Positions 1-8,757 of a stretch of DNA of 64,000 nt are shown here, piece by piece. Position 1 is the first letter of the stretch. Each line of letters begins with the position of its first letter. Location of the stretch: the NCBI GenBank assembly GCA_036272935.1, contig DATAXP010000070.1, positions 1 through 64,000 on the forward strand, read 5' to 3'. A program made the position numbers and the translations under genes. Source of the stretch: DATAXP01 sp036272935. GTDB lineage: Bacteria; Planctomycetota; Planctomycetia; Pirellulales; PNKZ01. The notes below the pieces were generated by a model. The model was not told where the DNA came from. It saw nothing but the letters and a program-made list of their open reading frames with translations, and did not search any database.

Positions 1-1
1 T

Positions 2-2578
2 TGGCAGGCGGCCGAGGATGATGCCGCGAGCGCGGCGGGCGATTTGTGCCTCATGGCCGGTACCTGGTACGGCGGCACGATCCGGTTCTATCGCGACAAC
101 ACGCTCAAGAATATCGTCACGATCACCAACGCCGATATCACGGGCGCCAACGACAATGCCAACAGCTGGAGCGCCGGCGCGCAGGAGCAGGACGGCAGCT
201 CCACGGCGGTCGCCGCGGCCAGCGACCTGGCGGAAATCCTGATCTTCAACCGCGCGCTCGGCGAGTCCGATCTGGTCAAGCTGTTCCACTGGGCAAGCTC
301 CCTGTACGAAGGCAATCCTTCAAGCAGTTCGTCGAGCTCGCCGCCACCAAGCTCGAGTTCCTCGCACCATCCGAGTTCGAGTTCCTCGCAACACTCCAGT
401 TCCCACCACCCGAGTTCATCGCACTCCAGTTCACATCAGCCGTCCAGTTCGTCGCATCATCCAAGCTCCAGTTCGTCGCACCACTCCAGTTCTCATCACA
501 GTTCATCGCACTCGGGCTCGACGAGTTCGAGCAGTTCATCCGGCGCGGGGATGCGGCTGTGGCTACGGGCCGACGAGGGACTTTATCAGGACACAGGCGG
601 CAGCGTGCCGGCCGTGGCCACTGGCGACCCGGTCGCGCTGTGGCGCGACCAGAGCGGCCAAGCCAATGACGTGACCCAACCGCTTTCAGGCCAACAGCCC
701 CTGTTGCAGCTCAGCCAGCTGAACGGCCAGCCAGCCGTGCGTTTCGACGGCGTCGACGACTTGCTTGTCGTGGCCGACAACGCTGGACTGCGCTTTAGCA
801 CCATCACCGCCATGGCCGTGGTGCGCGTGCTGGGCGACGGGACCGGAACCGCTGCCTTCGTGACCAAGAACGGCAACACTTCGGCCGACGCTGCGAGTTA
901 CCAGTACGCCGCCTTGCGTTACGGGGGCCACGATGTCACGCTCAGCTTGTACATCGGCGGCTGGGGAGACAACGATAGCCAGACCGGCATCAACGACGGC
1001 GCGTTTTATTACCTGCTCGCCCGCTACGACGGCACGACGGTCCAGCACGAGCTCAACGGACAACCTGACGGGCAAACCAGCCCCGGCGGCCCCCTGGCCA
1101 CGACCACCGGCTCCTTGCAAGTCGGCGGCTACAATGCCTCGTTCGCCTCCGCCGCGTATCTGTACGGCGACCTGGCCGAGCTGCGCCTGTGGGACCGCTC
1201 GCTCAGCGACGGAGAGATCGCTACGCTCAACAGCTACGTCCTGGGCGCTTACGGCCTTGGCTCCGGCGGCGGCTCCAGCTCTTCACAGCCCTCCAGCTCC
1301 CAACACAGTTCGTCGCAGCACTCGAGTTCCCATCATTCCAGTTCGTCGCACTCGAGCTCCCATCATTCGAGCAGCTCGAGCAGTTCCACCAGCAGCACGT
1401 CCACAAGCTCGCAATCGACAAGCTCCGGCTCGGGAGAACCAAGCAGCAGTACCAGCGGCGCTCCTTCCAGCTCATCAAGCAACCCGTGCGATAAGTGCAA
1501 GATCGTTTGGGCAGATGGCACCGAAATCACGACGGGCGATGACGGAAACAATCGCGTCTTGCCGGGCCAAAACATTAGGCTCACGGTGACCTGTGATCGG
1601 GAAACTGAAATCCAAGCCATCAATTGGAACATTGGGGGGTCGACGTTCAAGTCGTACACGGTCACTCAAGACGCTGGAACACTTGATACGAATGTTGACC
1701 TCAGCGCAGATCCGCTGGAATTCTATTGGGCTGACGCGGGAGAGCTGACTGTCGGCGCCACGGTTACGCTTGCCGACGAGGACCAACCGTGCGATCAGAT
1801 TTCGGCGACATTTAACGTAATTGATCCTCGCGATGGTGTATCGTTTCCAGTCGGAAACGATCCGCCAATTTACGGCCAAGCAGAGGCGATCCCACCGGGT
1901 GAACCCACAGCGAGAATCCAGTTCGGAAATCTTCCTAACGAGCCGAACAATGAAGGGATTTACTTCCGTGCGTCGGTAGCGACGCCGCCCGGGTTCGGGC
2001 CAGACGACGGCTTTGGCCCATCATATTGGCTGTTCGCGCAGCTTGTGTTAGAGGCGACCACGACGATGGACAGCAACGCGCCGCCGACGTGCTCATCACA
2101 CAACACTAAGGGTCCCTACGACCTCGACGGGTTTCCCTATTCCATTAATTCCTTCCCCGGAACTCCGCCGTTTACGGCAGGCGCGGGCGAATTTCAAGTC
2201 AGTGATTCGCCGGCCATTGAGATCGACGGCCATTTTCAGATCAATGATTACCGCTCCTACCAGATGTATCTCATGTTTTTGCCACCAACGACTAAATACG
2301 GTAGCGCGAATGGAAGCGCTTGGGTGGTTTTGAAGCGTGTCGATTGGTGGTTCGAGTATTGCGCGGCCGGGGTGCGTGGAGACGTTTGGGCGGTCTCCGA
2401 CCGCGACCAGTTCGCGACACCTTGGTTCGATCACGTAATTCACCCACAGTGGACAAGTTACTGGAAGCCCCTTACGGACGCGCCTGCAGGCTGCCTACCG
2501 GCATGTAGTGGCAATCCTTCGTCCAGCAGCTCGACGAGCCCAACGTCTACCGATGTCGGCCACGGCTTTCAACGTTAG
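2..2578 (+). CDS. LamG / poly-Ser-linked surface protein, 5' partial
   Basis: The reading frame is already open at the first bases and has no convincing start, so the gene begins upstream. Visible order: the C-terminal part of a LamG (concanavalin A-like) domain (about residues 1-105), a Ser/His/Pro-rich linker (about 107-182), a complete LamG-like domain (about 183-420, opening MRLWLRADEG and containing VRFDGVDDLLVV), a second poly-Ser linker (about 421-492), and a roughly 360-residue C-terminal region of no recognised family that starts at a Cys pair (CDKCK). This architecture is typical of secreted planctomycete proteins that bind carbohydrate or other ligands, so the protein is probably exported. 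Base composition of the C-terminal third is visibly less GC-rich than the LamG part. A third short Ser-rich tract sits just before the stop, so the C-terminus may be truncated. The stop overlaps the AGGAG ribosome site of the next gene. Confidence 0.8.
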   Translation, partial: WQAAEDDAASAAGDLCLMAGTWYGGTIRFYRDNTLKNIVTITNADITGANDNANSWSAGAQEQDGSSTAVAAASDLAEILIFNRALGESDLVKLFHWASSLYEGNPSSSSSSSPPPSSSSSHHPSSSSSQHSSSHHPSSSHSSSHQPSSSSHHPSSSSSHHSSSHHSSSHSGSTSSSSSSGAGMRLWLRADEGLYQDTGGSVPAVATGDPVALWRDQSGQANDVTQPLSGQQPLLQLSQLNGQPAVRFDGVDDLLVVADNAGLRFSTITAMAVVRVLGDGTGTAAFVTKNGNTSADAASYQYAALRYGGHDVTLSLYIGGWGDNDSQTGINDGAFYYLLARYDGTTVQHELNGQPDGQTSPGGPLATTTGSLQVGGYNASFASAAYLYGDLAELRLWDRSLSDGEIATLNSYVLGAYGLGSGGGSSSSQPSSSQHSSSQHSSSHHSSSSHSSSHHSSSSSSSTSSTSTSSQSTSSGSGEPSSSTSGAPSSSSSNPCDKCKIVWADGTEITTGDDGNNRVLPGQNIRLTVTCDRETEIQAINWNIGGSTFKSYTVTQDAGTLDTNVDLSADPLEFYWADAGELTVGATVTLADEDQPCDQISATFNVIDPRDGVSFPVGNDPPIYGQAEAIPPGEPTARIQFGNLPNEPNNEGIYFRASVATPPGFGPDDGFGPSYWLFAQLVLEATTTMDSNAPPTCSSHNTKGPYDLDGFPYSINSFPGTPPFTAGAGEFQVSDSPAIEIDGHFQINDYRSYQMYLMFLPPTTKYGSANGSAWVVLKRVDWWFEYCAAGVRGDVWAVSDRDQFATPWFDHVIHPQWTSYWKPLTDAPAGCLPACSGNPSSSSSTSPTSTDVGHGFQR
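318..543 (+). repeat. poly-Ser/His linker, degenerate codon-level repeat
   Basis: This stretch codes for a low-complexity Ser-rich linker with His, Pro and Gln at regular intervals (for example SSSHHPSSSS). The DNA repeats short units such as CCAGTTC, GAGTTC and TCGCACCA imperfectly. It separates two LamG domains and probably acts as a flexible spacer, like the poly-serine linkers of secreted polysaccharide-degrading enzymes in other bacteria. Such tracts are prone to slippage and to length variation between strains. Confidence 0.75.
1273..1482 (+). repeat. second poly-Ser/His linker tract
   Basis: This is a second low-complexity Ser-rich coding tract in the same gene, built from the same short units as the first (AGTTCGTCGCA, CCATCATTC and variants). 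It joins the LamG domain to the unknown C-terminal domain. The first half is Ser/His/Gln-rich and the second half changes to Ser/Thr/Gly, so it seems to be made of two linker types. Confidence 0.7.
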
Positions 2579-2589
2579 GAGAATGCAAG

Positions 2590-3108
2590 ATGCCAAGACA
2601 AGCGGCTTCAACCCTCGTACTGATATACGCGGCGCTTTGTGGCGCTGCACCGGAATCCGCACCTTCCAAAGGAGACGATATGATGGTTTCCGCCACAGCA
2701 AAGGGCGGCGGATGGAGTGTGTTAATCAAGCTACCGAGGAACAGTGGCGGTGACGAGACCGCCGAGCTTTCGGTGACCTTAAGGAATGAGGGAGCGAAAC
2801 GGCAGATGGCCGGTGCCCACGAATTGCCGGGGATATGCCGCGCGGCGCTAATCGCTAAAGATGGCCGCCCGTGTCGCTTCACCCCGATTGGTCGGTACGT
2901 ACTTGGTGACGCACTGCGGGTCGGAAGCGGGTCGCTCGGCATCATCGAGCCGGGGAAAGAGCATACATGGCGGACCGATCTCACACGTTGTTTCGAATTT
3001 TCGACCGGCGAGTTCGAGCTGCAGTTCTCGATCGAGCTTCCGCCAATTGAACCTGGGCCCGCCGTAGTCATAAAGCTCCCGCCGGTTAAGTTTCATCGCC
3101 TCGGCTAA
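2590..3108 (+). CDS. small secreted hypothetical protein
   Basis: This 172-residue protein starts with a Sec-type signal peptide (about residues 1-20, hydrophobic core LVLIYAALCGAA). The mature part looks beta-rich: it alternates hydrophobic and polar residues and ends with IEPGPAVVIKLPPVKF, like a small immunoglobulin-like or DUF-type beta-sandwich. I do not recognise the family. ATG 2590 has an AGGAG eight bases upstream that overlaps the stop of the LamG gene, so the two are likely co-transcribed and translationally coupled. Composition is less GC-rich than the surrounding genes, like the 3' part of its neighbour. It may be a partner of the surface protein, but nothing in the sequence shows a function. 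Confidence 0.65.
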   Translation: MPRQAASTLVLIYAALCGAAPESAPSKGDDMMVSATAKGGGWSVLIKLPRNSGGDETAELSVTLRNEGAKRQMAGAHELPGICRAALIAKDGRPCRFTPIGRYVLGDALRVGSGSLGIIEPGKEHTWRTDLTRCFEFSTGEFELQFSIELPPIEPGPAVVIKLPPVKFHRLG

Positions 3109-3154
3109 CGTAGATTTGCAACACGTGCGTCCGCCCGCCGCAAGTGCGTTCTGT

Positions 3155-4162
3155 ATGAACCACCTCTGCGTCATTGGGTTTCCGTCGAAGGTGGGTGGAG
3201 CGGATACGGAGTTGGATCATCAGATTCACTGCTGGCAGGCGCTCGGCTTGCAGGTTCACCTGATCCACACTGCGCCGCTCGACGCCAACTTGCAGGCGAT
3301 GCGGATGGAAGATCGCGGCTGCGTGATCCACGAGCCGCGTGATTGGCGGGCGTGCCGCGGTATGCACGCCATCTCGTACTGCAACGGCGAATTCCTCAAG
3401 CATCTGCCCGAGATCAAAGAGCATGCCCGCAGCACGACGTTCGTCAACTGCATGACCTGGCTGTTCGACGCCGAGCTCGCCGCCCATCGCCAGGGGCTGA
3501 TCGACCAGTTTGTGTATCAGACCGACCACGCGCTGGCGAAAGTCAAAGATCGGCTCATCGAGGCCAACCCGCGCTTCCGGCCGTTCAAGGTGCGGCCCTA
3601 CTTCCACGCCGCCGATTTCCCGTTCATCGGCGAGCGGCCGCGGGACCGTTTTCGTTTCGGCCGGGTGAGCCGCGAGGATGCCGACAAGTTTCACCAGGCA
3701 CAGCTTTGGGTGTACGAGACCATGACCGCGCCCGTGCTGAAGGAAGGCATAATCTTGGGGATCAACGACCGCATCCGCCAGAAGGTCGGCACCGAGCCGA
3801 ACTGGATCAAGGGCTATGCCGCCGGCGCGATCCCCGCGCGGCAGGTGTACGCCCACAGCGATTGCATCATCCAGATGAGCGACACGTACGAGAACCTGCC
3901 ACGCGTGGCGTTCGAGGCGATGTCGAGCGGCAGCGTGCTCGTGGTCGACGACCGCGGCGGCTGGCGCGAGGTGGTCGAGCATGGGCAGACTGGCTATCTG
4001 TGCCGCGACCAGCGGGAGTTTGTGTATTACGCCTCGCGCGCGGCGTTCGAGCATGAGGAGCGCCGGCAGATGGCGGCAGCGGCTCGCGACCTGCTGGAAA
4101 CACAATGGGGCCTGGAACAGGCCAAGGCGGGCTGGAGCGAGCTCTTTTGCCAGCTCGATTGA
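3155..4162 (+). CDS. GT-B fold glycosyltransferase (GT4-like)
   Basis: This 335-residue protein has the C-terminal donor-site signature of GT4-type glycosyltransferases: YENLPRVAFEAMSSGSVLVV carries the E-x7-E pattern, followed by GGWREVVEHGQTGYLC. The N-terminus (MNHLCVIGFPSKVGGADTEL) matches the first Rossmann strand plus the Gly-rich loop of the acceptor domain. I chose ATG 3155; an upstream in-frame TTG at 3116 would add 13 residues that do not look like a domain. It would transfer a sugar from a nucleotide donor in the cytoplasm, probably for surface glycans, but donor and acceptor cannot be read from the sequence. It lies 46 bases after the small secreted protein on the same strand. Confidence 0.75.
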   Translation: MNHLCVIGFPSKVGGADTELDHQIHCWQALGLQVHLIHTAPLDANLQAMRMEDRGCVIHEPRDWRACRGMHAISYCNGEFLKHLPEIKEHARSTTFVNCMTWLFDAELAAHRQGLIDQFVYQTDHALAKVKDRLIEANPRFRPFKVRPYFHAADFPFIGERPRDRFRFGRVSREDADKFHQAQLWVYETMTAPVLKEGIILGINDRIRQKVGTEPNWIKGYAAGAIPARQVYAHSDCIIQMSDTYENLPRVAFEAMSSGSVLVVDDRGGWREVVEHGQTGYLCRDQREFVYYASRAAFEHEERRQMAAAARDLLETQWGLEQAKAGWSELFCQLD

Positions 4163-4433
4163 CCGCGCAAGGCCACCAATGCGGCCTCTACGTCTGTGGC
4201 GCCAATCTTGGCAACGCGTCAACGTGCCTAATCGGAAATCGCCGGCATCTCATTGCCGGTGGTTGGTGCCAGCAGTATATTCAGCGGCACGCTCGCTGCG
4301 CCAGGTTCGGGAAAGTGGCTGGCGGGGCGCTAGAGTCACATCCCTTCAAGGGCGGGGCGAGGGCTTCGCTGCCGCGATCTGCGGCGCCTTCTCTGCGCGA
4401 TCGAGACAGGTCCCTTGGTGAAAGGAGCCGTCC

Positions 4434-6596
4434 GTGCCGGAATACACGCAGGCCAACCGGGCCTTGCAGATCACCACGCCCTTGGGCGCCGATGAGCTGC
4501 TGATCACCGGGCTCGATGGGCGCGAAGCGCTCTCGGAGTTGTTTCACTTCGAGCTGGAGCTGCTGGCCGAGAACCGCCAGGAAATCGCCTTCGACAAACT
4601 CCTGGGGCAAAAGGCGGTCGTGTCGCTCGATACCGGCGACGGCAAAAAGCGCTACTTCGCTGGGATCATCAGCCAATTCAGCCAGGGTAAGCGCGATGCG
4701 GAAATGACGCGCTACAAGGCCGAATTCGTGCCGCAACTTTGGCTGTTGACGCTGCGCCGTCAGAGCCGGATTTTCCAGCACCTGAGCGTGCCCGATATTC
4801 TTAAGCAGGTGCTCACGGGGCTGAACGTAACCTACGAGATCACTGGCACCTTCCAGCCGCGAAATTACTGCGTGCAGTACCGCGAGTCGGATTTCGATTT
4901 CGCCAGCCGGCTGATGGAAGAAGAAGGCATCTACTACTATTTCCGGCACGACGCCGACGGGCACACGTTGGTGCTGGGCAACTCGTCGCTTAGCAGCCGC
5001 GAGGTTTCGCCCGGCAAAGTCATCTTCGAGGAAAGCACCAGTCAAACGCAGTCGCCCGCCGGCATCACCGTGTGGAACAAGACACAGCAAGTGCGCCCCA
5101 GCAAGTACACGCTGTGGGACCATACCTTTCAGCTTCCGCAACACAATTTGGAAGCGAGCCGGACCATCGCCGAAGGCCAGGCCGTCGGCAAGGTGACGCA
5201 CAAACTGAAGCTGCCCGCGACCGATGCCCTGGAAGTGTACGACTACCCGGGCGCCTACGCGCAGCGCTTCGACGGCATCGGCCCCAGCGGCGCCGAGCGG
5301 CCGGCCGACGTGCAGAAAATCTTCGAAGACAACGTGCGGACCGCGAAAATCCGCATGGAGCAGGAAGCCGTGCCGGGCCTGTTCGTCCGCGGCGTCAGCG
5401 ATTGCCGCCAGTTCATGAGCGGCCACAAGTTCACACTCAGCCGCCATTTCAACGGCGATGGCGCCTACCTGCTCACCGGCGTCGAGCACAGCGCCCGCAC
5501 TGCCGACGACTACCGATCGGGTAGCACCGGCACGTTTCAGTATCAGAATCGGTTCACGTGCATCCCGGCGGAAGTGCCGTTCCGGCCCCAGCAGGTAACG
5601 CCCAAGCCGGTGATCACGGGCATGCAGACGGCACTGGTGGTGGGCATGCCCGGCGAAACATTGTTCTGCGATAAATACGGCCGTGTGAAGGTGCAGTTCT
5701 TCTGGGACCGCCAGGGCAAGAAGAACGCCGACAGTTCCTGCTGGGTGCGGGTCGGCCAGACGAGTGCCGGCCAGGGGTTCGGTACGGTGAACTTGCCGCG
5801 CATCGGCCACGAGGTGATGGTCGCTTTCTTGGAAGGCGATCCCGATCGGCCGATCATCGCTGGCGTCGTCTACAACGCCGACAATATGCCTCCCTACAAA
5901 TTGCCCGACCACCGCACCTACAGCGGCCAGGTGCACCGCAGCCATGGCGGCGTGGCCAAGAACGCCAGCGAGATCCGCTTTCAGAACGACCTGGGCAGCG
6001 AATTGCTTGTCATGCACGCCGAAACCGATGCGCTGCAACAGGTCGAGAACAACCATCTCGTGCAAGTTGGCAACATACAGCGCCAGGAGGTGGGCAAGTT
6101 CTATCACATCAAAGTTGGAAAGCCTGTCAACGTGAATCAGGGTGCGGTCGGCATCGCATCGTCGGCTGCGGGTTCCGGCGCGGGAGGCGGAGGCGGCGGG
6201 CAACCCGGTCCGACGGGAACGGCGCCTGGAGATACAGGGCCGGACACTACCACCTTGCCCGACGGCACCGAGGACGACATCTATGACAAAGGGCCCGGTC
6301 TACAGACCGACATCGAGGGCCATAACGTGACGAATATCACGGAGGATGACCATTACTGGTGTGGCGGGAGTAGCTTCACCGAGATCGACGGCTCCGACGT
6401 GTATGTGTGTGTCGTGTCTCAGGATAGTGTGGTAACGGGAGCCGTGAATTCGTACGAGTCGAGCTTGATCGACGTGGTTGGCGGCCCCAAGATGGAATAC
6501 TCGGGAATCATTCACGTCGACCTCGCGCTGTTGAAAGTGAACGACGATGGAATGTCGACCAATTTTTCGTGGCTGAAGTTGTTGACGCTCGGTTGA
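4434..6596 (+). CDS. vgrG: type VI secretion VgrG spike protein with C-terminal extension
   Basis: This 720-residue protein is a VgrG/Rhs-type spike. The N-terminal gp27-like part begins LQITTPLGADELLITGLDGR and contains LLTLRRQSRIFQHLSVPDIL and YCVQYRESDFDFASRLMEEE. The gp5-like OB fold follows near residues 400-480 (CDKYGRVKVQFFWDR, CWVRVGQTSAGQGFGTVNLP, GHEVMVAFLEGDPDRPII). The start is GTG with AAAGGAG six bases upstream. After about residue 570 comes a Gly/Pro-rich linker and about 110 acidic residues of unknown fold. That region is not part of the standard VgrG core and could be an effector or adaptor-docking extension. The gene heads an island with PAAR and a cysteine peptidase. No sheath, baseplate or ClpV gene is in the window. 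Confidence 0.9.
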   Translation: MPEYTQANRALQITTPLGADELLITGLDGREALSELFHFELELLAENRQEIAFDKLLGQKAVVSLDTGDGKKRYFAGIISQFSQGKRDAEMTRYKAEFVPQLWLLTLRRQSRIFQHLSVPDILKQVLTGLNVTYEITGTFQPRNYCVQYRESDFDFASRLMEEEGIYYYFRHDADGHTLVLGNSSLSSREVSPGKVIFEESTSQTQSPAGITVWNKTQQVRPSKYTLWDHTFQLPQHNLEASRTIAEGQAVGKVTHKLKLPATDALEVYDYPGAYAQRFDGIGPSGAERPADVQKIFEDNVRTAKIRMEQEAVPGLFVRGVSDCRQFMSGHKFTLSRHFNGDGAYLLTGVEHSARTADDYRSGSTGTFQYQNRFTCIPAEVPFRPQQVTPKPVITGMQTALVVGMPGETLFCDKYGRVKVQFFWDRQGKKNADSSCWVRVGQTSAGQGFGTVNLPRIGHEVMVAFLEGDPDRPIIAGVVYNADNMPPYKLPDHRTYSGQVHRSHGGVAKNASEIRFQNDLGSELLVMHAETDALQQVENNHLVQVGNIQRQEVGKFYHIKVGKPVNVNQGAVGIASSAAGSGAGGGGGGQPGPTGTAPGDTGPDTTTLPDGTEDDIYDKGPGLQTDIEGHNVTNITEDDHYWCGGSSFTEIDGSDVYVCVVSQDSVVTGAVNSYESSLIDVVGGPKMEYSGIIHVDLALLKVNDDGMSTNFSWLKLLTLG

Positions 6597-6614
6597 TGGC
6601 GACCGGCATCGCGC

Positions 6615-7301
6615 ATGACCTCGATACCCACTGGCCCTCCCACTTCCAATCCAATGGTCTTGAACTGGCAGCCGAGCGTGCCAATTGCTGATCTCGAGGA
6701 CTTCTGTCTCGAGATTGGCATGGGGCGGACCGCCAAGTTGTACTTGCGACCGGCCATCACGCCGCGGCAATATTTCGCGCGGCTCCTGGTTCACAATGAG
6801 CCCGGCGACGCCGTCCGCTTTCAAATTCATTCGCTCCCGAAACGGGAAGCGGTGTGGTGGGCCTGCTTGTGCCTGCGCTCGGTGGCCGATCCAATGCGGA
6901 AACCCAAGCAGGCCGAGGCCCTCAAGGCCGTGGTCCGCTGGGTGCTCGATCCGAGCGAGGAACATCGCCAGGCGGCGGGCAAGGCGGGCAAGGCTGCCAC
7001 GTTCGGCACCGCCGTCGGCGCGATCGCGATGAGCGTGTTCTTCAGCGGCGGCAGCATCATGCCGCCGGGTGAGAAGGAGATTCCGCCCGATCCTCTGCTC
7101 ACCGCGAACATCCTTTCGGGCACAATCGTCGGTCTGATCGGCGAAGTTCCCCCCGACAAAGCCAAGGCAACCCTGCTGAGCTTCATCGCACTGGGAATCG
7201 GCGTCGCCGTCGGAAAATACCCGTGGACGCGCAAAGCCGACGAGTCACAACGCAGCGCAGCATCGCAACCCTATTCGCCATCGAGCGCCCAGAGGCGCTA
7301 A
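6615..7301 (+). CDS. VgrG-island membrane-associated protein
   Basis: This 228-residue protein starts 18 bases after vgrG. The N-terminal half (about residues 15-125) is soluble, with LEDFCLEIGMG and a Trp/Cys-containing segment WWACLCLRSV. The C-terminal half has two hydrophobic segments (around residues 130-150 and 185-205, FGTAVGAIAMSVFFSGG and LLSFIALGIGVAVGKY). It resembles a DUF6931-type family that I recall next to VgrG/PAAR genes, but I cannot confirm that here. Position between the spike and the PAAR tip suggests a loading adaptor or an immunity or anchoring protein. That is inference from context only. Confidence 0.6.
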   Translation: MTSIPTGPPTSNPMVLNWQPSVPIADLEDFCLEIGMGRTAKLYLRPAITPRQYFARLLVHNEPGDAVRFQIHSLPKREAVWWACLCLRSVADPMRKPKQAEALKAVVRWVLDPSEEHRQAAGKAGKAATFGTAVGAIAMSVFFSGGSIMPPGEKEIPPDPLLTANILSGTIVGLIGEVPPDKAKATLLSFIALGIGVAVGKYPWTRKADESQRSAASQPYSPSSAQRR

Positions 7302-7336
7302 GACCGCCCCGCCAGACCGACCAAAGGAGTTCACCC

Positions 7337-7630
7337 ATGCCGATGCCCGCAGCCCGAATGGGAGATATGCACGTCTGTCCCATGGTGACGGTCCTCGTGC
7401 CGCACGTCGGCGGTCCTATCCTGGCGCCGTGCGCTCCGAACGTGCTCATCGGCGGCCAGCCGGCAGCACGCATGGGCGACATCGTTCTGTGTGTCGGCCC
7501 GCCCGACGTGATCGCGATGGGCTCGCCACTGGTGCTGATCAACGGCCAGCCGGCCGCTCGGATGATGGACATCACTGCCCACGGCGGCATGATCGTGCTC
7601 GGCATGCCCACGGTGCTCGTCGGCCCGTAA
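7337..7630 (+). CDS. PAAR-like spike tip protein
   Basis: This 97-residue protein carries three repeats of the PAAR signature: PAARMGD near residue 4, PAARMGD near residue 43 and PAARMMD near residue 73. Cys and His residues (H12, C14, C32, H81) fit the zinc site at the apex of PAAR cones. PAAR proteins sharpen the VgrG trimer and recruit effectors. The open frame extends upstream to 7223, but ATG 7337 is chosen because AAAGGAG precedes it at the right spacing and the family starts at this point. It is the fourth element of a compact vgrG module. Confidence 0.88.
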   Translation: MPMPAARMGDMHVCPMVTVLVPHVGGPILAPCAPNVLIGGQPAARMGDIVLCVGPPDVIAMGSPLVLINGQPAARMMDITAHGGMIVLGMPTVLVGP

Positions 7631-7664
7631 TTGCCTCGTTCTATTTTTCAGTGAGGTGCCCCCG

Positions 7665-8027
7665 ATGGAATCAGAAACCCTAACCAGCGAAGTTTCCGCG
7701 CCGCTGCGTGCCCTGCCGTCCGGTCGCTCGGTCGTCTTGAAGCTCGGCGACGGCTGCGAACAACTCGAAGTGCGCTCGCCCACTGGCGATGTCGAAGTGT
7801 GCATCACGCTCTCCGATCAAGGAGCCACGGTCCGGTTGCGCGGCGGCGAGCTCCAGATGCAATCCCCCGATGCCGTCTCCCTGAACTGCCGCCGGCTCGA
7901 TGTCATCACGGCCGAAGGCACTGCCTTGGCCAGTGGCGGCGATGTGCTCATCACTGGCCGCGAGATGTGTGTCAAAACTGAGAACGACATTCGCCTGAAC
8001 GGCAGCCTCATTCATCTCAACTGTTAG
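7665..8027 (+). CDS. small beta-rich protein of the VgrG island
   Basis: This 120-residue protein has no signal peptide or membrane segment. Its second half is a regular run of short strands (GATVRLRGGELQMQSPD, DVLITGREMCVKTENDIRLN) that looks like a small right-handed beta-solenoid, similar in style to the tail of spike-associated proteins. I do not recognise a named family. ATG 7665 was preferred to an in-frame GTG at 7656 because GAGGTG lies seven bases before it. It sits 34 bases after the PAAR gene and 15 before the peptidase gene, so it is probably co-transcribed. A role as an adaptor or extra needle segment is a guess from context. Confidence 0.6.
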   Translation: MESETLTSEVSAPLRALPSGRSVVLKLGDGCEQLEVRSPTGDVEVCITLSDQGATVRLRGGELQMQSPDAVSLNCRRLDVITAEGTALASGGDVLITGREMCVKTENDIRLNGSLIHLNC

Positions 8028-8042
8028 CTTCGCTGTGCACTC

Positions 8043-8723
8043 ATGGCCGTAGCCGCGCATTTGGATTTGCCCTACGAACGCCAGGCGCATTCCACGCACA
8101 TGTGCGGGGCGGCTGCCCTGTGCATGGTGTATCGGTCGTTCGGCATGACCTGTTCGCAGGATGAAATCTGGCCAGCGATCGCCGCGCCCCCCACGTCCGG
8201 CCGCTCGCGCGCGCTGACGCATTTGCTGTGTGCCGAAGCTGTGCGACGCGGGTTGGCCGCGATGACACTTCAGGTTCGCGATGCGCTGGGGCTACTGTAC
8301 GCAGCCTTCGAACAAGATGTACGCGTGATTGTGCACCACCGTCAGAGCCTGAACGCCTGGTGGGGGCACTACAGCGTGCTTGTGGGCATGGATGAGGAGA
8401 ACATTGCCCTCCACGATCCCTGGCTCGGCCCGGCGAGATGCTTGGATCACGCCGCATGGCTCAAGCTGTGGCGTCCAGGCCGAGACAATCGCGAAGTGCG
8501 TGGAAACCTGGCGGTGTTGATCGCACAAGGCAAGGCCGAGTTGCTGCACTGCCGAGTGTGCCAGCGCCGCCTGCCGCAAAAGTTCCCCTGCCCGCAATGC
8601 CGGAAAGAGATTCCGTTGCGGCCTGGCGTCATGCTGGGTTGCGTCGACTCCCACTGTCCGGCACGGACCTGGGACCGGCTATTCTGCCCTTGGTGCGACG
8701 CCGAGCTGGATCGAGTGGAATGA
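8043..8723 (+). CDS. C39/papain-like cysteine peptidase with zinc ribbons, VgrG-island
   Basis: This 226-residue protein has the three-part signature of C39-type cysteine peptidases: Gln14 and Cys21 in RQAHSTHMCGAAALCMV, His109 in WWGHYSVLVGMD, and Asp125 in IALHDPWLG. About 40 residues later it carries Cys pairs that look like two zinc ribbons: C170/C173 with C183/C186, and C200/C205 with C215/C218. There is no signal peptide. C39 domains normally process Gly-Gly leaders or cut peptide bonds. Here the gene lies directly in a VgrG-PAAR module, so it may be a secreted toxin or may mature the cargo. The peptidase plus zinc-ribbon pairing is unusual. No clear immunity gene is seen unless it is the next small gene. 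Confidence 0.7.
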   Translation: MAVAAHLDLPYERQAHSTHMCGAAALCMVYRSFGMTCSQDEIWPAIAAPPTSGRSRALTHLLCAEAVRRGLAAMTLQVRDALGLLYAAFEQDVRVIVHHRQSLNAWWGHYSVLVGMDEENIALHDPWLGPARCLDHAAWLKLWRPGRDNREVRGNLAVLIAQGKAELLHCRVCQRRLPQKFPCPQCRKEIPLRPGVMLGCVDSHCPARTWDRLFCPWCDAELDRVE

Positions 8724-8757
8724 TTCAGTAGGCCATTCATCTTGTGAGGAATCAATC

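Noticed and set aside
4281..6203. 640-residue minus-strand frame
   Set aside because: It is antisense to vgrG and has no domain-like pattern; long antisense frames are common in GC-rich DNA.
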